A DNA stretch of 39,434 nt, taken from the NCBI RefSeq assembly GCF_947166415.1, contig NZ_CAMVEE010000019.1, positions 1-39,434 of the forward strand. The letters are read 5' to 3'. Within the stretch, counting starts at the first letter, position 1. Each line of letters starts with the position of its first letter. The stretch is from an uncultured Methanobrevibacter sp. Its GTDB lineage: Archaea > Methanobacteriota > Methanobacteria > Methanobacteriales > Methanobacteriaceae. The notes below the pieces were generated by a model. It was not told the origin of the DNA. It saw only the letters and a list, made by a program, of their open reading frames with translations, and did no database searches. Made by a program: the position numbers and the translations under genes. This document shows, piece by piece, positions 1 through 8,179 of this stretch.

Positions 1-7
1 TATATTG

Positions 8-802
8 ATGGTAAAAAAAGAATTTTTAAGTAATCTGAAGGATAGGCATGCTGCTGTTACTGATGGTGTTTTTGCAATAGCCATGACAATTCTTGTTTTG
101 GAAATTGCTGTTCCTACAATGGTGGACATATCATCGGGTGTTGCTTTGAATAAATATTTAATAAATTATCTCGCGCCGTCTATCTTAATATATTTCGTAA
201 GTTTTTATCTCGTGTATAACTTTTGGGAAAACACTATTATTCTTTTCAATATTAAAAAAATGAACTATCTCATATTGACCTTGAACATGATTACGATGGC
301 AACTGTCTGTTTGATACCTTTTGCAACAGGATTCCTTTTTAAATTTTACAATTACACTAATGTAAACATATTCTTTTCATTGTTGATATTGATTATCAGT
401 TTATTGTATATCTTGATGTTCATATTATTGATTCGTGAGAATTTTAAGGGTTATTTTGAAAAGAAAGATGAAATTAAGACAGCAATGTATAATTCTTTCG
501 ATGATGGAATTGAATTTCCTAATTTGAAATTGTATATTAGGGGAGTTACATTAACTGTGTTTTATCTGTTGCTGGCTCCTGTATTTACTTCATTGATATC
601 TCTTGTCTTGGCATTCGTATCACCATTGGCAAGCATATTGTCTTTTGTATTGACTTTAATTTTAGTATTCATTATTCGTATGAAACGTTTTGGAAAAGAC
701 AATTTAGGGGATATTGATTTAACTGATGAAGAAAAGGAATTCGTGGGCAATATCAAACAAAGCATTTATGGAGAATATGCAGTAAACTGTTATAGTTGCT
801 AA
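8..802 (+). CDS. TMEM175-like (DUF1211) six-helix membrane protein, putative potassium channel
   Basis: The first transmembrane helix carries the family signature in altered form: R13, then V17-T18-D19-G20-V21-F22-A23-I24-A25, where TMEM175 proteins have R-x3-F-S-D-G-V-F-A-I-A. About six hydrophobic helices follow, as expected for the single-repeat prokaryotic TMEM175 channels, which conduct K+ across the cytoplasmic membrane. The length of 264 aa is slightly above the usual 200 or so, because of a charged C-terminal tail. I place the start at the ATG at 8; a TTG lies immediately upstream at 5. The ribosome binding site would fall before the window, so the N-terminus cannot be fully checked. 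Family membership is quite sure. Channel function is inferred, and the F-to-V and S-to-T changes in the filter-forming motif are a caution. Confidence 0.8.
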   Translation: MVKKEFLSNLKDRHAAVTDGVFAIAMTILVLEIAVPTMVDISSGVALNKYLINYLAPSILIYFVSFYLVYNFWENTIILFNIKKMNYLILTLNMITMATVCLIPFATGFLFKFYNYTNVNIFFSLLILIISLLYILMFILLIRENFKGYFEKKDEIKTAMYNSFDDGIEFPNLKLYIRGVTLTVFYLLLAPVFTSLISLVLAFVSPLASILSFVLTLILVFIIRMKRFGKDNLGDIDLTDEEKEFVGNIKQSIYGEYAVNCYSC

Positions 803-911
803 AATGAATATTTGGAGTATCTAAAATTTGTATTGATATGTTCCTAAAGGATATTTTAATTTTTTTAGCAGAGGATAATTTTAATATATTTTAATTAACT
901 AATATTTATCC

Positions 912-1788
912 ATGAATGAAAAGGAAAATAAATTTTCGGATTATGTTACTTTTCCAAGGACATTTGAGAAATATGTATGGTATAAGCCGTTAATAATGCT
1001 AGTTATTGGGGCAGTTTTGTATTTTGTATTCATGTTTGTTTTGGAGGAAATTTTTATTGCCGGATATGGGGTAGATGTTGTTAATGGAGTCATAAATGGA
1101 GGGTACGAATCTTTAAACACTTCTGATGCTTCAGTTTATTTTTCATATTTGTCGATTGCTATTTTCATTCCTATAATTTACATTGGATCTAAAATAGTTC
1201 GTGACAGACCGTTTTCTTCTTATTCTTCTTCCCGTGGGGGATGGAACTGGAAATTATATCTAAAATGCTTATCCATAGCTTTTGGAATATATTTAGCTTT
1301 TTTTTGCAGTATCTATATTGCTCGATGGTGAATCCGGAGCAAACAGTCAGGTTTCTCTAATGGCAATGATTTTATCTTTAATTCTTATACCTGCTCAATG
1401 TATTGCTGAAGAACATGTGTTTCGCGGATTTTTAATGCAGACTTTGGGGTCATGGTTTAAAAATCCATTTGTAGCAATCATTATTCAATCAGTAATTTTT
1501 GCTTACGTTCATTCATATAATGATATTGGCGTAATATCCATAGGTATTTCTGGAGTTATTTTCGGATTGTTGTCTTGGCGTACTAATGGTTTGGAAGCAG
1601 CATCTGCAATTCATTCAATTAATAATTTAATGGCTTTTTATATTGTGGCTTTAGGTTTAAGTTCAATTTCATCAACACTCTCTTTTATGGATTTGGTTGT
1701 CGATGTACTGATTACTTCAATTTCAGCAATTGCAGTATACTATATCGGTAATAAAAAGGGTTGGTTTGATGAAGAAACTCCAAGTTAG
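912..1788 (+). pseudogene. CPBP (Abi/CAAX-protease-like) intramembrane metalloprotease, split by a +1 frameshift at a T8 tract
   Basis: Two reading frames together make one CPBP-family membrane protease. The first (912-1331) gives the N-terminal membrane helices. The second, open from 1297 to 1788, holds all three catalytic motifs: E-E-H-V-F-R-G (the EExxxR motif), F-A-Y-V-H (FxxxH) and H-S-I-N-N (HxxxN). The frames switch at a run of eight T at 1298-1305. Removing one T joins them into a continuous protein of about 291 aa with no other defect. Members of the family are integral membrane proteases of the Rce1 type, involved in prenyl-protein processing or bacteriocin self-immunity. Whether this is a sequencing error, a recent pseudogene, a phase-variable gene or a slippage-expressed gene cannot be told from one sequence. 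Confidence 0.82.
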
Positions 1789-1821
1789 TTTAAAAATTTA
1801 TTTTCTTTTTATTTTTATGAA

Positions 1822-2595
1822 TTAAAATTTGGGGTCAACATATTCCCAAATTTCTTCAAAACTAGTTTTAACTCCCAGTTTTGTATATTCACGAACAAGG
1901 GTGTTGATGTCTCTTTCAAGAAGTTCCTTTGAAATGACATTGTCTAAAACTACGGATTGTGAAACGTCTATAATGACTGGTTCTTCATCCAAATTTAGGA
2001 TATTGTAATTGGACAGGTCTCCATGAACCAATTTCGCTTCGTTTACGAACAATTTCAATTGGACCAATAGCTTATTGAAGAATTCATCAGGATTTTTCGG
2101 AGGTTGGTTTTTAACAGGCTGTGCCGGATTGCCGTTTTCATATCCAATAAATTCGATGATTAAAACATTGTTTGAACTTGTTATCGGTTCGGGAACATTG
2201 ACTCCTGCGGTGTGTAATCTTGTGAGGTTTTTGAATTCTTTTGTGACCCAGGAATAGATTATTTTTCTTTTGTTTTTGGTTTTTATATTGAATCTTGGAT
2301 CTCCTTTAAGATAATAATCCATTTTTTTAAAATCAGAAGTGGCTATTCTATAGATCTTGACCGCCACGAATTTTTCATCATCTGTTATTCCGGTAAGCAC
2401 GTTTGCTTCTTTTCCTGTGCTTATTGCACCGTTTAAAATGTCAATGTATCCTTGGTTAGCTAATTTGTATAATGTTTCTAGGGTTAGTTTATCGAAAATT
2501 TCGTTTCCAACTTTTCTGTCAGAACTGTCTTTTTTTCTTTTTTGTGAATGTAATTTTTGGTGTTTAGCATCTGCTTTAGCTATTTTAGGATCCAT
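1822..2595 (-). CDS. rio1: RIO1-type serine/threonine protein kinase
   Basis: RIO kinases are atypical ATP-dependent kinases that act in late maturation of the small ribosomal subunit. The sequence shows the RIO1 signature S-T-G-K-E-A-N-V at residues 59-66 in place of a normal P-loop, the ATP-anchoring lysine K80 in A-V-K-I-Y, the catalytic H-G-D-L-S-N-Y-N at 191-198 (D193, N198), and the metal-binding I-I-D-V-S-Q-S around D210. The N-terminus is a basic tail of about 30 residues. At 257 aa it has the normal archaeal RIO1 length. It lies 28 bp downstream of the aIF1A gene on the same strand, a linkage common in archaea. The KH-domain (Pno1/Dim2-like) gene that often follows is not present here; the next gene is convergent. 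Confidence 0.96.
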   Translation of the reverse strand: MDPKIAKADAKHQKLHSQKRKKDSSDRKVGNEIFDKLTLETLYKLANQGYIDILNGAISTGKEANVLTGITDDEKFVAVKIYRIATSDFKKMDYYLKGDPRFNIKTKNKRKIIYSWVTKEFKNLTRLHTAGVNVPEPITSSNNVLIIEFIGYENGNPAQPVKNQPPKNPDEFFNKLLVQLKLFVNEAKLVHGDLSNYNILNLDEEPVIIDVSQSVVLDNVISKELLERDINTLVREYTKLGVKTSFEEIWEYVDPKF

Positions 2596-2623
2596 TTAAA
2601 TCAAAAAATAAGTTATGAAAGGC

Positions 2624-2929
2624 CTACATTTTTAGGTAGCCTTTTCTTTCAAGCCAGTTTGATTCGGTTTTTGTGTATCTCCAAATTACATCAGCTTTTT
2701 CATCAGCTTGGAAATCCCATGGTTTTACGAGGATTACGTCCCCTTCACGAATCCAAATACGTTTTTTCATTTTTCCAGGGATTCTAGTCATTCTAATATT
2801 TCCATCAGCGCAACGAACTTTTAGTTTTCCGTGGCCCATGATTTGTTCAACTACTCCAGGTATTTCTCCTTTTTTAGGAGTTCTCACTCTTCTATACTCT
2901 TGTTGTTGATTTTGATTAGGTTTAGACAA
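2624..2929 (-). CDS. eif1A: Translation initiation factor aIF1A
   Basis: This is the archaeal homologue of eIF1A and bacterial IF1, which binds the A site of the small ribosomal subunit during initiation. The 101-aa protein has a short basic, Q/N-rich N-terminal tail followed by an OB-fold: V-E-Q-I-M-G-H-G-K-L-K-V-R-C-A-D-G-N, then R-I-P-G-K-M-K-K-R-I-W-I, and D-V-I-L-V-K-P-W. The start codon is TTG at 2929: a GGAGGAG Shine-Dalgarno lies just upstream on the minus strand and no ATG is available. The RIO1 gene follows 28 bp downstream, so the two probably form a ribosome-biogenesis and initiation operon driven from the AT-rich divergent region shared with moeA. Confidence 0.97.
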   Translation of the reverse strand: MSKPNQNQQQEYRRVRTPKKGEIPGVVEQIMGHGKLKVRCADGNIRMTRIPGKMKKRIWIREGDVILVKPWDFQADEKADVIWRYTKTESNWLERKGYLKM

Positions 2930-3035
2930 ATACTCTCCTCCAAATATAATAGAATTCTATATAAGATTAAATTATTTATATATTTATGAATATATTAATA
3001 TATTAAGTTATTGGATATTATATAAAGTGGATATT
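2930..3035. promoter_or_regulatory. AT-rich divergent promoter region between aIF1A and moeA
   Basis: This 106-bp stretch is almost entirely A and T. It contains TTTATATA at 2975-2982, about 60 bp before the moeA start and correctly placed for a moeA TATA box. On the minus strand the same segment also offers TATA-like sequences (2970-2989 and 2956-2965) for the aIF1A-RIO1 operon. The near-palindromic composition makes it hard to assign one box per direction. Confidence 0.5.
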
Positions 3036-4259
3036 ATGGGTACCGAATTTTTAAGAATAAAAGAATGTGACGAAGCTATAGGCATAATTCAAAAATTATT
3101 TGACGATAATCTCAAGCCTCAAAGTGAAGAAATAGATGTAAGTGAAGCTTATGGAAGGATTCTTTTTGAGGATGTTTATTCAAGAATTGATTTTCCGCCA
3201 TTCGATAAGGCTTTAAAGGATGGTTTTGCCATTTTGGCTGAAGACAGTTTCGGCGCTTCAGAAGAATCTCCAAATACTTTGGAAGTCATTGATTTTTTAG
3301 AAGCAGGTTCCACTACAGACAAAAAAGTAGAAAAAGGAAAATGTGTTGAAATCAGTACTGGCGCAGCCATGCCAGAGGGTGCAGAAGCCGTTGTAATGGT
3401 GGAATATAGTGAGAAGTTTGATGATAAAGTCAACTTGCTTACAACAGCAACTCCTTTCCAGGATGTCGCTCGCAAAGGTTCAGATATCAAGGAAGGCAAT
3501 CTAATTCTTAAGAAAGGAGACTTCTTGAATCCAGGTAAAATTGGGGTGTTGCTTTCACAGGGATTTGAAACCATTGAAGTTTATAAAAAACCGTCAGTTG
3601 GTATAGTCTCTTCAGGTAATGAGATTATCCTTCAAGGGGAAGAGTTGGAATATGGAAAAATCTATGATGTAAACGGAAACATGATTAAAAACGATGCCGT
3701 TTCATGCGGTGCTGATGCAAAATTCTTGGGAGTCATGAAAGATGACTACGATGAAGTAAAGGAAAAGATTTCCACTGCCCTTGAAGATGTCGATATTCTG
3801 CTTTGTTCAGGGGGAACTTCTGCAGGACTTGGTGATGTAATGAAACATGTTCTTGATGAGCTTGGTGAAGTTCATATTCATGGAATTTCAGTCCAACCAG
3901 GTAAACCGACTATCGTAGGAGTAATTGATGAAAAAATAGTAATCGGCCTTCCGGGCAATCCTGTTTCCGCTTTGATGATATTCAATGCATTCATCTCTCA
4001 GCCATTGTCTAAATTGGCAGGTATTGAAAAGGAATTCGAATCAAAAATTGTTAAAGGAAAAATGACAAGAAGGATTCACTCTCCTGTTGGCCGTATGCAA
4101 TATCAGCTTGTAAAGGTCAATGGCGAAGAAATCCAACCGATTTTTAAGGATTCCGGTGCAATATTTTCATTGTCAAGTGCCGACGGTTATGTAAAAGTGC
4201 CTAAATCTGTTGAACTTTTAGATGAGGGTGAAGAAGTAGAAGTTTATTTATTCAATTAA
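3036..4259 (+). CDS. moeA: Molybdopterin molybdenumtransferase MoeA
   Basis: MoeA inserts molybdate (or tungstate) into adenylylated molybdopterin, the last step of the cofactor needed by formylmethanofuran dehydrogenase in hydrogenotrophic methanogens. Visible motifs are P-P-F-D-K-A-L-K-D-G-F-A near residue 55 (the MoeA N-terminal P-F-x-x-S-x-x-D-G-[FY]-A motif), G-A-A-M-P-E-G-A-E-A-V-V, the molybdopterin-binding S-G-G-T-S-A-G-L-G-D around residue 263, and G-L-P-G-N-P-V-S-A-L. The length of about 407 aa is that of a plain MoeA without an extra C-terminal domain. I chose the ATG at 3036, preceded by GTGGAT, over the in-frame GTG at 3027, because the same GTGGAT-N3-ATG arrangement starts another gene here (32510). 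The following gene starts 26 bp downstream and may be cotranscribed. Confidence 0.95.
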   Translation: MGTEFLRIKECDEAIGIIQKLFDDNLKPQSEEIDVSEAYGRILFEDVYSRIDFPPFDKALKDGFAILAEDSFGASEESPNTLEVIDFLEAGSTTDKKVEKGKCVEISTGAAMPEGAEAVVMVEYSEKFDDKVNLLTTATPFQDVARKGSDIKEGNLILKKGDFLNPGKIGVLLSQGFETIEVYKKPSVGIVSSGNEIILQGEELEYGKIYDVNGNMIKNDAVSCGADAKFLGVMKDDYDEVKEKISTALEDVDILLCSGGTSAGLGDVMKHVLDELGEVHIHGISVQPGKPTIVGVIDEKIVIGLPGNPVSALMIFNAFISQPLSKLAGIEKEFESKIVKGKMTRRIHSPVGRMQYQLVKVNGEEIQPIFKDSGAIFSLSSADGYVKVPKSVELLDEGEEVEVYLFN

Positions 4260-4285
4260 GTTTATAATTTAAGTAAGGTGTAATT

Positions 4286-4747
4286 ATGGAAAGCGAAGTT
4301 AAAGTAATTCCGGAACAGAAATTAGGAGTTATTAATTATAAAGGCCCAATTGAAGATTTGGACATTCTAGTTTCCAAATTAATGGGATGGGTCGATGCTG
4401 AAGAAATTGATTATGAAGGTGAACCGTTCATTGTCTATTTTTCACCAAGACATGAAGTGAATGACGGTGATGCGGTATTTGATGTGAGCATTGTAATCAA
4501 GGAGGATGCTGAAGAAAAGGACATAATCCGTGTTGTGGACATGATTGAACATAAAGTATTGTCCGGTGTTCATTACGGTTCCGTTGACAATATCCTTGAT
4601 ACTTACGCCGAATTGGCTGATGTTGCTCAGAAAAATCATTATGACATTATAGGATCTCCTAAAGAAGTACTGATAAAAGGTTTCCATAACTGCGATAATG
4701 AAGAAGACTTTGTAACTGAAATTCAATTGCCTATCATAGAAATGTAG
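4286..4747 (+). CDS. GyrI-like (AraC effector-binding) small-molecule-binding domain protein
   Basis: The 153-aa protein is a stand-alone domain of the GyrI-like/SOUL fold: an opening strand V-K-V-I-P-E-Q-K-L-G-V-I, then F-I-V-Y-F-S-P, D-V-S-I-V-I, and the second half K-V-L-S-G-V-H-Y-G-S, which resembles the family's G-x-Y-x-G segment, ending with V-T-E-I-Q-L-P-I. No DNA-binding domain is attached. Such single domains bind small, often hydrophobic ligands, and some hydrolyse cyclopropanoid toxins or inhibit gyrase; the ligand here is unknown. It lies 26 bp after moeA and 8 bp before the next small gene, whose Shine-Dalgarno overlaps this stop codon, so translation of those two is probably coupled. 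Confidence 0.72.
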   Translation: MESEVKVIPEQKLGVINYKGPIEDLDILVSKLMGWVDAEEIDYEGEPFIVYFSPRHEVNDGDAVFDVSIVIKEDAEEKDIIRVVDMIEHKVLSGVHYGSVDNILDTYAELADVAQKNHYDIIGSPKEVLIKGFHNCDNEEDFVTEIQLPIIEM

Positions 4748-4755
4748 GTGATAAA

Positions 4756-5001
4756 GTGTCTAAAGAATTTGATGTAGATGAAGAAATTGAAAAGTTGTCT
4801 CGTAAAACCAACATTAACATGAGAAGAACAGAATATGCTTTCGATAATCAATTAAGAAAATTGGAAAAGGACATTGACCACATTGTTAAAGATAAAATCA
4901 ATAATTTTGATGAGAATAAAGAATTGTCCACTAAATATTTGAATATTGATTACAGTTCTGATTCTATTGACAGATATAAAAAAAGATTAAAGAAAATTTA
5001 A
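4756..5001 (+). CDS. Small charged protein of unknown function (81 aa)
   Basis: I do not recognise the family. The start is GTG at 4756, supported by AGGTGAT at 4746-4752 with a 3-nt spacer, one of the best Shine-Dalgarno sequences in the window. The protein is highly charged, with D/E/K/R-rich heptad-like stretches (residues 1-50), which suggests a soluble helical or coiled-coil protein. There is no signal peptide, membrane segment or cysteine. It sits 8 bp after the GyrI-like gene, so it is probably coexpressed with it and could be its partner; that is inference only. A T-rich terminator follows. Confidence 0.7.
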   Translation: MSKEFDVDEEIEKLSRKTNINMRRTEYAFDNQLRKLEKDIDHIVKDKINNFDENKELSTKYLNIDYSSDSIDRYKKRLKKI

Positions 5002-5020
5002 TAATTTTCTTTTTTTTAAT
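5002..5020. terminator. T-rich terminator between convergent genes
   Basis: Directly after the small charged gene the plus strand reads through T runs (T8 at 5010-5017), typical of archaeal intrinsic termination. It lies between convergent genes; the last codons of pmbA on the other strand run into it. Confidence 0.45.
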
Positions 5021-6326
5021 TTTGACCGACTACCCTTAAATCATGCACCAGTAATTTAGGAATAATGAATGGGCCATACTGTTTGATTTCAGTGTTCAGG
5101 CCTTCTACTTTTTTCATGATTTCAAAAATATTTCCAGAAATCATTGCTTTATTGATTGGATCTGTAAGTTCTCCGTTTTCTATTTTGAATGCATTGCTTG
5201 CTTCTACAGAAAAGTCTCCAGAAATAGGGTTTGCGGTATGAGCTCCTAGGACGCTGGTGGTCAACATTCCTTTGTCAATTTCGGATAACTCTCTCTTTTC
5301 GCCGAATTCGAATTCAAGATTTGATGTTGAAATCATAGGTGTTGTCAGATAACTTCCTCTGTATCCATTGGCGGTAGTTCCTGTTCCCACTTTATTTGCG
5401 GTGTAAATGTCATAGATAAATGAATCCAAAACACCATCTTTTATCAAATCTGTTTTTTTAGAGACGCTGCCTTCGCCATCACACTTGCAGGTATACATTC
5501 CTTTTTCCAAAAGAGGGTTGTCAATGATTGAAAGTGTCGGATTAGCTATTTGCTCACCTACTTTATCCTTTAGAATAGACCTTCCCCTTCTCACATTTTC
5601 ACCATCAAAGGCATTTAAAAATGTTTGAAGAAGTCCTGTTGCAGCATAATAATCTAAAACTACATCATAATCATCGGTTTCGATAGGTTTTGTATCCAAT
5701 GAACTTTTTGCTAAGTCACATACTTCTTTTGCTAATTTGTCGCCATCCAGATCATAAAATCTGGAGGATGTTGAATTGTATGCGGTTGCAATTTTGCCTT
5801 CCTTTTGAATTGTCACGGATAGGCCAATTCCAAAGCCTGTGCCTTCATTTTCTATTGAAACCCCATTTGAATTAAGTATCAATGACCTTCCCGCACTTGC
5901 TGAAAAGCCGGATCCTGTCACGTCACATCCACTGTCTATGGCAAGGTTTATGACATTTTTCAACAGTTCAACAGATTCATCCAGACTCAATTCATTGAAT
6001 TTCTTATCGTAAACTCCTTTAACGTCATTCACCTTTTCAATTTGTGAAAATTCATAGTTTTCATCAACTTTATTTAGTTTTGTGTTCTCGACAGCTTGTA
6101 AAGCTGTTTCGGATATTTTATCTAAATTTGAGGTAAATGCAAATCCTATCTTGTGATCTTTAATGACTCTGATTCCAATTCCCTTTTCAATTTCTTCTTT
6201 TGCAAAGTTCAATTCTTCCTTTCTGGAATCCAGTTCTATGGATTTGGATTCATCAACGTAAATTTCGTATGCATCACAAATGTTTTCAACTTCTTTTTTT
6301 GCCTGTTGTGCTAATTCATATATCAT
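5016..6326 (-). CDS. pmbA: TldD/PmbA family protein, PmbA (TldE) type
   Basis: TldD and TldE/PmbA form a heteromeric metalloprotease that degrades unfolded peptides and matures some modified peptides. This protein (436 aa, normal length) shows the family layout: an N-terminal domain with S-R-K-E-E-L-N-F, the central G-I-G-I-R-V-I segment, and a C-terminal domain with T-A-N-G-Y-R-G-S-Y, G-A-H-T-A-N-P-I-S-G-D-F-S-V and a final G-P-F-I-I-P-K-L-L-V. It has no HExxxH zinc motif, so it is the TldE/PmbA subunit rather than the catalytic TldD. No TldD is in the window. It is the last gene of a probable hypD-phosphatase-pmbA operon, 8 bp after its neighbour. Confidence 0.93.
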   Translation of the reverse strand: MIYELAQQAKKEVENICDAYEIYVDESKSIELDSRKEELNFAKEEIEKGIGIRVIKDHKIGFAFTSNLDKISETALQAVENTKLNKVDENYEFSQIEKVNDVKGVYDKKFNELSLDESVELLKNVINLAIDSGCDVTGSGFSASAGRSLILNSNGVSIENEGTGFGIGLSVTIQKEGKIATAYNSTSSRFYDLDGDKLAKEVCDLAKSSLDTKPIETDDYDVVLDYYAATGLLQTFLNAFDGENVRRGRSILKDKVGEQIANPTLSIIDNPLLEKGMYTCKCDGEGSVSKKTDLIKDGVLDSFIYDIYTANKVGTGTTANGYRGSYLTTPMISTSNLEFEFGEKRELSEIDKGMLTTSVLGAHTANPISGDFSVEASNAFKIENGELTDPINKAMISGNIFEIMKKVEGLNTEIKQYGPFIIPKLLVHDLRVVGQN

Positions 6327-6334
6327 TTTATCAC

Positions 6335-7039
6335 TTACAATGCAAATTTTTCAATAGCTTCAGCCACACCGTCACCAAACTTGTTTTTACAGGTGTATGT
6401 GCTTATTTCCTTTAATTTATCTTCAGCATTTCCCACAGCTATTCTATAACCAACTTCCTTAAGGAAATCTTCATCATTCTGACTGTCCCCTATTGCCATT
6501 ACATTTTCCATGTTGATGCCGTTTCTTTCACATAAATACCTGAGTGAAGTGCCTTTGTTGACTCTTTTGTCTGTAATGTGTAAAGCAAATCCACTGTCAT
6601 AGATTTCAAGCTGGTCAATGTATTTGAAGTCTTCCAATGCTTCTTCAATTTCTTCCCTGGCAATTGTCTTGTAAAAAACGGTTTCAGTCAATCTATACAT
6701 ATTGTCATGGGAAGCATGTTTGTCGAATTTATCCCCTAATTTTTCCTTTAAGTGATTTTCTGCGGATGTAATGAAATCCTTTTCAACCAATGTTTCAACG
6801 GCGTTGTTGTTTTCACCTTCTTTAAAAACAACACCTCCATTTTCACAAACGATTCCTCCACTGCAGCCTATTAACACTTCTGTTGCATATGCGTAGTTTA
6901 CTACATTACCTGTTACAATTATTGTTGGAATTCCCGCATTTTCCGCTTTTCTCAAAGCTTCAATGGCTGAGATGCATATCTGTCTTTTTTCATCTGTTAT
7001 TGTACCGTCAATATCAACAGCAATTGCCTCTATTTTCAT
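6335..7039 (-). CDS. Phosphoglycolate phosphatase-type HAD hydrolase (Cof/IIB subclass)
   Basis: HAD phosphatase motif I is V-D-I-D-G-T at residues 8-13, with the nucleophilic and acid aspartates. Motif II is the threonine in I-I-V-T-G-N, and motif III/IV combines a lysine in the N-K-G-T-S-L segment with G-D-S-Q-N-D-E-D. The insertion (cap) between motifs II and III is of the IIB type, and the 234-aa length matches archaeal phosphoglycolate phosphatases such as the Thermoplasma enzyme. The predicted role is dephosphorylation of 2-phosphoglycolate; HAD substrate calls from sequence are uncertain, and a sugar phosphatase is possible. It lies between hypD (7 bp gap) and pmbA (8 bp gap). Confidence 0.88.
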   Translation of the reverse strand: MKIEAIAVDIDGTITDEKRQICISAIEALRKAENAGIPTIIVTGNVVNYAYATEVLIGCSGGIVCENGGVVFKEGENNNAVETLVEKDFITSAENHLKEKLGDKFDKHASHDNMYRLTETVFYKTIAREEIEEALEDFKYIDQLEIYDSGFALHITDKRVNKGTSLRYLCERNGINMENVMAIGDSQNDEDFLKEVGYRIAVGNAEDKLKEISTYTCKNKFGDGVAEAIEKFAL

Positions 7040-7046
7040 ATTATCA

Positions 7047-8093
7047 CTATCTTTTTGAATATCTGTGAGCGATGTTACATGTTCCTTCTTTACTTACCAT
7101 ACATGCTCCAATTGGGTGAAGCGGATTGCATTCTTTTCTAAATAGTTTGCAATCTTCCGGACGTGCCAATCCTCTGAGGATTGGTCCGCAGATACATCCT
7201 TTAGGGGCTTCATTAACGTCTTTAACTTCAATATCGTATTTTTCACGAGCATTAAATTCACTGAACTCGTCTTTAATTTCTAGGATGGAATTTGGTATTT
7301 TAGGAAATCCTCTCCATTCCCTTGATGTAACATCAAAGACTTGTTCCATCATGTCTTGAGCAATAACGTTTCCTTCTTCCCTAACGGCTCTGTTATATTC
7401 ATTGTCTATTTTCGGTGTTTCTTTGTGAATTTGTCTTAAAATCATATAAACTGACATCAATATGTCTAATGGGTTAAATCCCGCTACTGCTTGAGGAATT
7501 CCGAAGTCGGTTGAGAAATATTCGAATGGTTTAGTTCCAATGATTGTACAAACATGTCCAGGTTGGATTAATGCGTTTAATGATGTCTGTCCTGAATTGA
7601 TTAAAAAGTCAATTGCCGGAGGGATTAACCTGTGGCATGATAATACTGAGAAATTTTCAGGAGGTGTTGCAAGCAATTCCGCAGCGGTAGTCGGAGCAGT
7701 TGTTTCGAATCCTGCAGCTATGAATACAACATCATTGTCCTCTTTTTCAGCTATTTCGATTGCTCTATTGATTCCATAAACAACTCTCACATCTCCTCCT
7801 TCAGCTTTAGCATCTGCAAGTGAGGAATGTGATCCCGGAACTCTTAACATGTCTCCAAATGTTGTAATGGTAACTCCTTTATCAATAAGTTCTAATGCTT
7901 CATCGATTTCACGGGATGGAACGACACAAACGGGACATCCTGGTCCTGCAACGATTTCCACTTCTTCTGGAAGCAAGCTTCTAATTCCGTTTTCCATTAT
8001 TGTGTGTTCGTGAGAGCCACATACGTGCATTATTTTTACGGGGGTGGCTAATTTATTTATTCTATCTAATAACTCTTTTGACATATTTTTCAT
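7047..8093 (-). CDS. hypD: Hydrogenase maturation protein HypD
   Basis: HypD carries a [4Fe-4S] cluster and, with HypC, serves as the scaffold on which the Fe(CN)2CO moiety of [NiFe] hydrogenases is assembled. The 348-aa protein shows the invariant C-G-S-H-E-H-T (C25), G-P-G-C-P-V-C (C53, C56), a central G-F-E-T-T-A-P-T-T, G-F-N-P-L-D-I-L, and the cysteine-rich C-terminus (C-I-C-G-P-I-L-R-G-L, E-C-N-P, G-A-C-M-V-S-x-E-G-T-C). The start ATG at 8093 is preceded by GGTGTT with a 3-nt spacer. It is the first gene of a three-gene unit with the HAD phosphatase and pmbA. Methanogens use several [NiFe] hydrogenases, so the gene is expected. Confidence 0.98.
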   Translation of the reverse strand: MKNMSKELLDRINKLATPVKIMHVCGSHEHTIMENGIRSLLPEEVEIVAGPGCPVCVVPSREIDEALELIDKGVTITTFGDMLRVPGSHSSLADAKAEGGDVRVVYGINRAIEIAEKEDNDVVFIAAGFETTAPTTAAELLATPPENFSVLSCHRLIPPAIDFLINSGQTSLNALIQPGHVCTIIGTKPFEYFSTDFGIPQAVAGFNPLDILMSVYMILRQIHKETPKIDNEYNRAVREEGNVIAQDMMEQVFDVTSREWRGFPKIPNSILEIKDEFSEFNAREKYDIEVKDVNEAPKGCICGPILRGLARPEDCKLFRKECNPLHPIGACMVSKEGTCNIAHRYSKR

Positions 8094-8179
8094 ATTAACA
8101 CCGAAGATTTAATATTATACTATAGATATAATATTTAACATTAAATCTATTATATTTTATGTAATTTATAGGGATTCGC

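Noticed and set aside
3176-3574. Long open frame (132 aa) on the minus strand inside moeA
   Set aside because: It is fully covered by a well-supported moeA, has serine/proline-rich antisense composition, no ribosome binding site and no family resemblance. The same applies to the long antisense frames inside larC, sucC, korA, pycB and thiM.
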